Source: an uncultured Opitutia bacterium
Lineage (GTDB): Bacteria > Verrucomicrobiota > Verrucomicrobiia > Opitutales > Opitutaceae
Assembly: GCA_903820035.1 (NCBI GenBank)
Contig: CAIJFT010000331.1
Location: forward strand, 1 to 64,000
DNA: 64,000 bases
Direction: 5' to 3'
Shown: piece by piece, positions 57,117 to 64,000 of the stretch
Position numbering within the stretch: the first letter of the stretch is position 1
Layout of the letters: each line of letters opens with the position of its first letter
Translations under genes and position numbers: made by a program
Notes under the pieces: model-generated
Database searches by the model: none
What the model saw: only the letters and a program-made list of their open reading frames with translations
What the model was told of the DNA's origin: nothing

Positions 57117-57971
57117 CTAAAGGGCAGACGCAGTGGCTGCGGGCGCGAGGGTGAGACGTTCGCCGGCGCGGAGGATTGCGCCGCGTTGACGCAGGTGCGC
57201 GCACTCGGCGGCGAAGGGGATGGTCGACGCGGTATTGAACGTGAACATCTCGTAGTGGCACGGCACGACACACCGCGCGCCGATCGCGTGCGCGAGCCGC
57301 GCCGCCTCGGGTCCGTCGAGGTTGCCCGATACGCGGCGCTCCGGCGCGCGGCCGTTGATCGGCAGAAGCGCGAGGTCGACGTGGAAGGGACGCAGCCGTT
57401 CCTCGAGGCCGGGGTAAAGTACGGTGTCGCCGCTGTGGTAGATCCGGAAGCGGCCGACGCCCACGACGAAGCCGGCGAATTCCGGCGCGAGGTGTTCGTG
57501 GGCGGCGGGTACCGCGGTGAGGGTGAATGGACCGACGGTGATCGAGGTGCCGTCTGCGAGCGGCAGGAAGCGCGGTCGCGCGTCGGGGCCGAGGCGTTGC
57601 AGGGCAAAATCGACGTTGGCCGCGGGCAGGACGAAGCGCGCGGCCGGGGCGGCGGCGAAGAGCGGGTGGAGCGTCTCGGCGTCGAAATGGTCCGTGTGGT
57701 GGTGCGACGACGTCACGACCTCCACGAAGCCGAGCCGCGCGGGATCGATGACCCGATCGGTCATGCGGATGTGCGGCTTGTCGGTGGTCGCGTATTTTTT
57801 CGTGAGCGAATCGCTCAGGTAGGGATCGAAGAGCAGGCAGCGGCCGGCGTGGCTGACAAGAAATCCGCTCTGCCCGAGCCACCACACGTGCAGCCGGTCC
57901 GGTGTCGGGTCGGCGCGCCCGGCGGCGACGTCGGCGAGGAAGGCGTCGTCCTGGAGAAAGGGGCGGATCAT
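57117..57971 (-). CDS. MBL-fold metal-dependent hydrolase, UlaG-like
   Basis: VWWLGQSGFLVSHAGRCLLFDPYLSDSLTKKY ... TSSHHHTDHFDAETL ... YHSGDTVLYPGLEERL. Confidence 0.9.
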   Translation of the reverse strand: MIRPFLQDDAFLADVAAGRADPTPDRLHVWWLGQSGFLVSHAGRCLLFDPYLSDSLTKKYATTDKPHIRMTDRVIDPARLGFVEVVTSSHHHTDHFDAETLHPLFAAAPAARFVLPAANVDFALQRLGPDARPRFLPLADGTSITVGPFTLTAVPAAHEHLAPEFAGFVVGVGRFRIYHSGDTVLYPGLEERLRPFHVDLALLPINGRAPERRVSGNLDGPEAARLAHAIGARCVVPCHYEMFTFNTASTIPFAAECAHLRQRGAILRAGERLTLAPAATASAL

Positions 57972-57985
57972 GGGGGTGGTGCTTA

Positions 57986-58053
57986 GGTCAGTGCGCTTGC
58001 GCGCGCCTCGTTGCAGTTCAAAAAACCGAACCGCGCTCGCAAGCGAGCTGACC
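57986..58053. repeat. REPIN-like palindromic element, copy 2 of the two-copy family
   Basis: GGTCAGTGCGCTTGCGCGCGCC ... CCGCGCTCGCAAGCGAGCTGACC; terminal GGTCAG/CTGACC. Confidence 0.8.
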
Positions 58054-58073
58054 GACGGGGTGGGTGGTTGGTT

Positions 58074-59108
58074 TCACAGCCCGAGTTCCTTTTTTACCAG
58101 ACCGATGCCGGCGACCATGTTCTTCAATTTCGGTTGCGCGGCCCAGCGGGCGGTTTGGCTCAGGCCACAGTCGGGTGCGAACACCAAGCGGTCGGCGGGC
58201 GCGTGCTTCAGGCAGAGGCGCACGCGGTCGGCGATGTGCTCCGGCGTTTCGACGTAGTAGCTCTTCACGTCGACGATGCCGACGGCGGCGTCCATGCGGC
58301 GGGCGATCTGCGCGATCAGTTCGATTTCCGCGAACTCGCGGCTCGCCATTTCGACGTGCATCTCGTCGGCCTTGAAGTCGAGGAACGCGGGAAACATCGG
58401 TGCGACTTGGCGCGGCGCGATGGCTCGGCCCTTGTAGTTGCCGAAGCAGAGGTGAGTGCAAACGCGGGTCTTGCCGGCGATTGGTTCGACGGTGCGGTTG
58501 AAGATGTCGACGAAACGCCGCGGGTCCTCGCGGTAGGCGTAGCAACTCATCGACGGCTCATCGACGCTGACTTCGCGGCAGCCGGCGGCGACGAGGTTGA
58601 TCAATTCCTGGCGCACGAAGGGCAGCAGCGCCTCCGTGACGGCCCAGCGGTCGGCGTACTGCGCGTTGGGCAGAAGGCGTCCGCTCAAGGTGTACGGCCC
58701 CGGCACGCTCGCCTTGAGCGTGGGTCCGGCGGGCGCGAGCCGTTGCAGACGCTTGAACTCCTCGACGACGCCGAGTCCGCGCGGAGCCCGCAGTTCACCG
58801 GTGATCGCGTGTTTGCCGCGTTGGTCGTGCGCCGGCGGACCGAAGCGGCGTGGCGACGCGGCCTCGAGCGTGATGCCCTCAAGGTAGCCGTAGAACGAGA
58901 GATTGAAATCGAGCCGCGTCTGTTCGCCGTCGGTGATGACATCGAGACCCGCGCCAACCTGATCATGGATGGCGGCGATGACCGCGTCGTCCTGGATCTC
59001 GCTCACGTCGGAGCGCCCGAACTCGGCGAGGTGTTGGCTGGCGAATTCGAGCCAGCTCGGGAACGGGTAGCTGCCGATGACGGAGGTGCGAAGCGGGGAG
59101 GAGAGCAT
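58074..59108 (-). CDS. Cobalamin-independent methionine synthase-type (MetE C-terminal domain-like) protein
   Basis: MLSSPLRTSVIGSYPFPSWLEFA ... DVITDGEQTR ... VSVDEPSMSCY ... THLCFGNYKG. Confidence 0.88.
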   Translation of the reverse strand: MLSSPLRTSVIGSYPFPSWLEFASQHLAEFGRSDVSEIQDDAVIAAIHDQVGAGLDVITDGEQTRLDFNLSFYGYLEGITLEAASPRRFGPPAHDQRGKHAITGELRAPRGLGVVEEFKRLQRLAPAGPTLKASVPGPYTLSGRLLPNAQYADRWAVTEALLPFVRQELINLVAAGCREVSVDEPSMSCYAYREDPRRFVDIFNRTVEPIAGKTRVCTHLCFGNYKGRAIAPRQVAPMFPAFLDFKADEMHVEMASREFAEIELIAQIARRMDAAVGIVDVKSYYVETPEHIADRVRLCLKHAPADRLVFAPDCGLSQTARWAAQPKLKNMVAGIGLVKKELGL

Positions 59109-59160
59109 GGGACGAAGAGTGGAGGGAGTGAGGGAAAGGGGGTGAGGGGCGAAATTGAAA

Positions 59161-59209
59161 TGGAGGCCCGGCCGCTGGCCGGCTAGCCCGCCCCATGGGC
59201 GGGCTTCCA
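59161..59209. repeat. Compact palindromic element, two adjacent hairpins, TGGAGGC/GCTTCCA ends
   Basis: TGGAGGCCCGGCCGCTGGCCGGCTAGCCCGCCCCATGGGCGGGCTTCCA. Confidence 0.75.
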
Positions 59210-59217
59210 TCAATCCG

Positions 59218-60081
59218 TCAGACTTTTGCGGGGAAGATTGATCGCAGGTACTCTACATCATACCGCATACTCTGCTCCACCCCGAGCGGCGTCTTTACGC
59301 CTTCGATGCCGAGCCAGCCGCGGTAGCCGGCGGCGTCGAGGGCGGTGCGGACGTTGGGGAAGTTCATCGAGCCTTTGCCGTAGAGGTCGTCGTAGTCCTT
59401 GAGATGTACCTCACAGATCCGCTCGCGGCCGAGGCGGCGGATCGCGGTGCCGACGTCTTCGCCGACCTTCTGCATGTTGCCGACGTCGTAATACACGCGG
59501 ACCGCGGGCGACTTCACCGCGTCGAGGATGCGCTCAAGCACCGGGGCCTTCAGCCACGACTCGATACCGTACACCACGCCGGCCGCTTCGGCGCGCGGGG
59601 CGAGTGTTTTTAAGCGCCGGATCACTTCCGCGATGCCGGGCTCGTCGTCGACCAGATCGCCTTTCGAGAAAAACGCCAGCAGGCAGACGCGCGTCTTCAT
59701 CCGCTGCATGACCTTCACGCTGTCGAGGACCCACTGTGCGGTGGCGGCTTCGCTTTTGTATGCGACGGTGTTGAGCACGCCCAGCGCGAGCGAGGCGATG
59801 GCGACTTTATGTTCCGCCGCGGCGGCGAGAATCGCGTCCTGCTGCTTCTCGTCGAAGAGCGGGAGCGTGGTGACGCCCTCTTTCAGCCGGCCGAAGTCGA
59901 CCTGCACGCCGTCGAGGCCGATGCGGGCGGCGAGGGGAAAGGCGTCGGGATGACACGTCTTCTGCAGTGTCCAGTCGCAGGCGAAGAGCTTGAAACCGGC
60001 CCCGCTGTTTGCGGCCCGGAGGGCGGGCAGCAACGCGAGGCTGCCGAGGGAGCGTTGCAGGAAGTGACGGCGGGTGAGCAT
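59218..60081 (-). CDS. Exported sugar phosphate isomerase/epimerase-like TIM barrel (Tat-type leader)
   Basis: MLTRRHFLQRSLGSLALLPALRAANSGAG; LDGVQVDFGRLKEGVTTLPLF. Confidence 0.88.
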   Translation of the reverse strand: MLTRRHFLQRSLGSLALLPALRAANSGAGFKLFACDWTLQKTCHPDAFPLAARIGLDGVQVDFGRLKEGVTTLPLFDEKQQDAILAAAAEHKVAIASLALGVLNTVAYKSEAATAQWVLDSVKVMQRMKTRVCLLAFFSKGDLVDDEPGIAEVIRRLKTLAPRAEAAGVVYGIESWLKAPVLERILDAVKSPAVRVYYDVGNMQKVGEDVGTAIRRLGRERICEVHLKDYDDLYGKGSMNFPNVRTALDAAGYRGWLGIEGVKTPLGVEQSMRYDVEYLRSIFPAKV

Positions 60082-60107
60082 GGCGGGGCGTGGTCGCAGC
60101 CGGTGGG

Positions 60108-61325
60108 TTACGCCTGCAGGCCGGAGAGGTCGGCCTGGAGTTTCGTTTTGGAGGCGACGAGTTCGGTCCAGGTCACCGTGCGTTTCTCCTGCGCGGCCGT
60201 GCGGCCCATGATCGCGACCAGCGTGCTCGTGACGCTCGGCTCTACGGTAACATTGGCGGCGGCCTTGCGCAGCACCTGATCATGGAAAGCCGTGATGTTG
60301 GTGATGACGCCTTCCTTGTAGATCGCGCCGGTCATGCCGCCGCGGTAGAAGAGGTCGGCGGCGCCGCGGATCATCACCTGTCCGCCGTATTTGGTGGAGA
60401 GCACGCCCTTCGTCGTGAAGACGCGGTTGGTGATTCCGCCGGGTTCGCCGTGGGAGTCGAACTGGCGCGAGCTGAACGTCACGCCGACCTGGTTGGCGTA
60501 CTCATAGGTGAGCGCGTAGTGATCCCACGCATTGCCGACGTCGATGCGTACGCGGCGGCCGCCGGTGCCGGTGCAGCGGACGGGCGGGGTGTCCTTCATC
60601 GTCCAGCTCATGACGTCGAGCGTATGGATGTTCTGCTCGACGATGATGTCACCGGACAACGCCTGGTCGAAAACCCAGTTGTGCAGCCGTGCTTCCGGCG
60701 AGCCGGGCGGCGACTTGATGGGGAGGCGTTCGGCGTGGTAGGCGGCCTCGGCGAAGCAGATGTCACCCAGCGCCCCGGAGTGGAGCCGGCGCAGGGCCTC
60801 GATGTAGAACTCGTTCGCGCGGGTCTGGAAATCCACGAGGAAGACCTGGCCCTTGCGGCGGGCGGTTTGCCCCGACTCGGCGATCGAGTGGCAGCCGGGG
60901 ACGTCGACCGCGACCGGCTTCGCGAGGTAGACGTGCAGCCCCGCGGCGACGGCGGCCTGCGCCTGCTCGGGGTGGAAATACGGCGGGCTGATGATCGCGA
61001 TGGCGTCGAGTCCGCCCGCGGCGATCATCTTCTGCGCGCACTGCAGGCCGGTGTAGCTGCGGATGCCGGTCAGTTTGTTTTTGGTGAGGCTGGCGTCGAT
61101 ACGCGTCTGAAAATAGTCGGCGATCGCCACGATGTCGTAGCCCCCGTGGAGCTTGAACAGATCGGTGATCCATTGGCCGCGGCTGCCGCAACCGACGACC
61201 CCGAGCCGCAATCGGGAGTTCGCGGTGGAGCCCTGGGCGGTGGCGCGGCTAAGCGCAGAAGCGGCGGCAAGACCGACGCCGGCCTGAGCGATAAACTGGC
61301 GACGCGTGACATCCGGGGTGTTCAT
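60108..61325 (-). CDS. Exported Gfo/Idh/MocA family oxidoreductase (Tat-type leader)
   Basis: MNTPDVTRRQFIAQAGVGLAAASALSRATAQG; LRLGVVGCGSRGQWITDLFKLHGGYDIVAIADYF ... YLAKPVAVDVPGC. Confidence 0.92.
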   Translation of the reverse strand: MNTPDVTRRQFIAQAGVGLAAASALSRATAQGSTANSRLRLGVVGCGSRGQWITDLFKLHGGYDIVAIADYFQTRIDASLTKNKLTGIRSYTGLQCAQKMIAAGGLDAIAIISPPYFHPEQAQAAVAAGLHVYLAKPVAVDVPGCHSIAESGQTARRKGQVFLVDFQTRANEFYIEALRRLHSGALGDICFAEAAYHAERLPIKSPPGSPEARLHNWVFDQALSGDIIVEQNIHTLDVMSWTMKDTPPVRCTGTGGRRVRIDVGNAWDHYALTYEYANQVGVTFSSRQFDSHGEPGGITNRVFTTKGVLSTKYGGQVMIRGAADLFYRGGMTGAIYKEGVITNITAFHDQVLRKAAANVTVEPSVTSTLVAIMGRTAAQEKRTVTWTELVASKTKLQADLSGLQA

Positions 61326-61470
61326 GGCGATGAGTTGATTGAGGTTTAGGACGGACTAGACAGAGACGTGAAGCTGGGGGGGCGTTCGGGTAGGAGCGGG
61401 CTGGAGCGCACGAGAAGGTGGGTTCCGTTTTCCCCGACGGGCTGGATCAGGTGCCGAGGGAAAGCGGAAG

Positions 61471-61511
61471 GGAGGCCCGACAGGTCGGCAGCCCGCTGGG
61501 GAAAGCGGGCC
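61471..61511. repeat. Palindromic element (GGAGGCCCGACAGGTCGG + GCCCGCT...AGCGGGC)
   Basis: Two adjacent short hairpins beginning GGAGGCCCG like the 44955 and 59161 elements. Confidence 0.55.
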
Positions 61512-61556
61512 CCACCGATGCAGCGGGTTCATGGTGTGCGGCGGTCGGATCGGCGT

Positions 61557-62330
61557 TCATAGCTTCGCGTAGAGCGGGGCGAGGCGGTGGGCGTGTTCGT
61601 CGTACGCGGCCTCGAACAGCTCGGTGGCGCGCTGGTTGCCGACGATCACGCCGGCGCTGAGGACTTTCGGCGGACATCCGGCGGCGGTGAGGCGCGCGGC
61701 GACCTCGGCCTTGATCGTGTTTACGATGAGACAGCCGCCAACGGTGGAGCCTGGTGCGACGGGTGTATCGAGACCTTCGATCTTTACCATCGCATCGCCC
61801 ACGGGCGCGCCGGTGTCGAGGATGAGGTCGGCGAAGTCGGTGAGCTTTTTGCCGTCGGCGCGGCGCGAGGTGGACGCCTCCGCGTGCGCGCGGCTGACGA
61901 GCGCCACGACGCGGACGCCGCGTTGCTGGAACTGCTCGGCCATCTCGATCGGAACGATGTTGCAGCCGCTCGAGGACACGACGAGCGCGGTGTCGCGCGG
62001 GTCGAGGGCGTAGTTGCGCAAAATGCGTTCGGCGAGGCCGCTGACGTTTTCGAGAAACATCGCCTGCCGCTGGCCATTCGCGCCGACGACCAGGTTGTGG
62101 AACGAGAGCGAGAGTTCGACGATCGGGTTGAAGCCGGGAAACGAGCCGTAGCGCGGCCACATCTCCTCGACCATGATGCGCGAGTGGCCGGAGCCGAAGA
62201 GGTGGACCATGCGTCCGGCGCCGATGGTGCCGGCGAACCAGTCGGCGGCGGTGGCGATGACGGACGATTGGGCGGCGACGGCGTCAATGAGGCCGCGCGC
62301 CTTGGTCAGGTAGGTTTCAGTGGGAGTCAT
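61557..62330 (-). CDS. SIS domain protein (UPF0309/COG4821-like)
   Basis: MVHLFGSGHSRIMVEEMWPRYGSFPGF ... VVSSSGCNIVPIEMAEQFQQRG. Confidence 0.9.
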   Translation of the reverse strand: MTPTETYLTKARGLIDAVAAQSSVIATAADWFAGTIGAGRMVHLFGSGHSRIMVEEMWPRYGSFPGFNPIVELSLSFHNLVVGANGQRQAMFLENVSGLAERILRNYALDPRDTALVVSSSGCNIVPIEMAEQFQQRGVRVVALVSRAHAEASTSRRADGKKLTDFADLILDTGAPVGDAMVKIEGLDTPVAPGSTVGGCLIVNTIKAEVAARLTAAGCPPKVLSAGVIVGNQRATELFEAAYDEHAHRLAPLYAKL

Positions 62331-63226
62331 GCGGGAGAGGTGAGGGCATAGTGCGCGGCGCCGATCGCGCCGGCGCGGTCGCCGAGCGCGCCGGGCACGA
62401 CGGGCACGCGATGGCCGCCGGGGCGCCATTCGATGCGGGCGAGTTCGGTTGCGAGCGGGGCGAAGAGGGCGTCGCCGGCCTGGGCGATGCCGCCCCCGAG
62501 AACGATGACCGCGGGGTCGAACGCGTTGATGCACGACGCGAGCGTGGTTGCGAGGGCCTTGACCGAGCGCAGCCATACGGCTGAAGCCGCGGTGTCGCCG
62601 GCGCGGTGGGCGGCGACGAGAGCGGCGGTCGAGGTGAATTTCCCCAGCGTGCGCGCGGCGACCGTGCAATCGCCGATCAGCACCTCGATTGCGCCGGGCA
62701 TGCCGGTGATACTCACGGGTCCGTCGGGATCGAGCGACATGTGTCCGAGGTGGCCGGCGCGGCCGATGGCGCCGCGCAAGAGGTGTCCGTCGCAGATCAC
62801 CGCGCCGCCGACGCCGGTGCCGAGCGTCAGCATCACGACATGACGCTGGCCACGCGCCGCGCCGGACCAAGCCTCGCCGAGGACGGCCGCGTGCGCGTCG
62901 TTGAGCACGGGGACGAGGCCGGGGCGCCCGAGCTGGGTGGTCCAGTCAAGGCCGACCAGACCGGCAAGTTTGCCGGGGAGGTGGGCGATGCTGCGGGCGT
63001 CGGGGGCGGCGAGGCCGGGCGCGCAGACGCCGATCGCATCAGGTGTCGAGCCGAGTTCGCGGGCGAAATCGGCAAGCGTCGCCTGCACGGCGGCGATCCA
63101 ATCGGCGGCGCCGGCGGTACCGTCGCGCGTGGCGCGGGCGGCGTGGGCGAGCACGGTGCCGTCGGTCGAGACGGCGACGGCCTTGAGGTTGGTGCCCCCG
63201 ATGTCGATGCCCGCGGCCCAAGTCAT
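62327..63226 (-). CDS. ROK family sugar kinase/regulator
   Basis: MTWAAGIDIGGTNLKAVAVSTDGTV ... LTLGTGVGGAVICDGHLLRGAIGRAGHLGHMSLDPDG. Confidence 0.93.
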   Translation of the reverse strand: MTWAAGIDIGGTNLKAVAVSTDGTVLAHAARATRDGTAGAADWIAAVQATLADFARELGSTPDAIGVCAPGLAAPDARSIAHLPGKLAGLVGLDWTTQLGRPGLVPVLNDAHAAVLGEAWSGAARGQRHVVMLTLGTGVGGAVICDGHLLRGAIGRAGHLGHMSLDPDGPVSITGMPGAIEVLIGDCTVAARTLGKFTSTAALVAAHRAGDTAASAVWLRSVKALATTLASCINAFDPAVIVLGGGIAQAGDALFAPLATELARIEWRPGGHRVPVVPGALGDRAGAIGAAHYALTSPA

Positions 63227-64000
63227 TGGTAGAGGTGGGCCACGCTCTTGCGGTAGCCCTCGTAGTAGGCCTCGAGTTGTGCTTCGGCGGCGTGGGCGGT
63301 GGTCGTGCCGACAAACTGGTGGCTCGGCAGCATCACGGGCGTGTGCCCACGGCGCAGGAGCCGTTCGGCGGTTTCGCAGCGCAGCATGTTGATCAGCATG
63401 GCGCCGGTAACCGTGGAGGTCGGGCCCGTGCGCCAGGTCAGGCCGGGGACTTCGACGACGCAGTCGCCGGGCGGGCAGTGGTTGTCGAGGACGATGTCGG
63501 CGACATCGATGAGCTTCTTGCCCGAGGAGTGCGAAGGCTGCGACTGCGAGCAGTGGGCGACGGAGACGAGCCCGATGACGGGGAGTCCGCGGGCCTTGGC
63601 GCCGAGGGCCATCTCGACGATGAGCGGGCGGATGCCGGAGGTGGAAATGACGATGAAGGCGTCGTGCGGTCCGAACTTGAAACCCGCGAGCAGTTGTTCG
63701 GCGTAGCCCTCGATCTTTTCGAGGAAGAGCGGACCGCGCAGGCCGTTCATGCCGACGGTGGCGCAGTGTTGCGAGACGGCTTGTTCGGCCCAGGAGTAGA
63801 AACCGACGAAGCAACCCTGCCGCGGCGCCATCTCCTCGCACATCATGCGCGAGTGGCCGGCGCCGAACATGAAGATGAGCCCGCCCTTGGCGATGCGCTC
63901 CGCGCAGAGTTCGGCGGCGCGCTCGATCGCGGGCAGCTGCGTGGCGCGGAGGTTCGCGAGAAGTTGCTGGGTTTTGTCGAAGTAGTCGGTGGCGGAGGAC
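63223..64000 (-). CDS. SIS domain protein, paralogue of the 61557 gene (5' truncated by window edge)
   Basis: GGLIFMFGAGHSRMMCEEMAPRQGCFVGF ... VISTSGIRPLIVEMALGAKARG; frame open to the window end. Confidence 0.9.
   Translation of the reverse strand, partial: SSATDYFDKTQQLLANLRATQLPAIERAAELCAERIAKGGLIFMFGAGHSRMMCEEMAPRQGCFVGFYSWAEQAVSQHCATVGMNGLRGPLFLEKIEGYAEQLLAGFKFGPHDAFIVISTSGIRPLIVEMALGAKARGLPVIGLVSVAHCSQSQPSHSSGKKLIDVADIVLDNHCPPGDCVVEVPGLTWRTGPTSTVTGAMLINMLRCETAERLLRRGHTPVMLPSHQFVGTTTAHAAEAQLEAYYEGYRKSVAHLYQ

Noticed and set aside
57094-57885. N-terminal part of the 620-aa ORF upstream of the second Gfo/Idh gene
   Set aside because: Out-of-frame reading of the MBL hydrolase gene; the oxidoreductase starts at 57093.

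Overview
The window is a dense, GC-rich bacterial chromosome segment. Gene content and protein style suggest Verrucomicrobiota, probably an Opitutaceae-like organism; this is inference, with no database search. It has about 43 confident or probable CDSs. The left half is housekeeping: sucCD, an oversized tandem UvrA, lpdA, a DHH/CBS pyrophosphatase, ilvE, mcsA-mcsB-clpC, leuCD with a divergent LysR, exbB/exbD, and purL/purF/purM. The right half (about 37-64 kb) is carbohydrate catabolism: an OMPDC/HUMPS-ADH-SDR-TIM-barrel cluster, three sulfatases with a HGSNAT-like acyltransferase, NagA and a TonB receptor, then Gfo/Idh/MocA oxidoreductases, TIM-barrel isomerases and a SIS-ROK-SIS operon. I see no rRNA, tRNA, CRISPR array, intact transposase or prophage. 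The most unusual signal is in small dispersed repeats. (1) A heptanucleotide array (CTCAACN)n lies between sucC and sucD and also interrupts uvrA in frame at three separate loops, always in the stop-free orientation. (2) Several REP/REPIN-like palindromes start with GTAG or GTGG and sit in intergenic gaps, including a REPIN-type doublet at 47416-47490, a triple-nested palindrome at 54704-54885, and a two-copy ~70 bp element at 37066 and 57986. One 15-mer from a palindromic intergenic element also occurs inside a uvrA linker.
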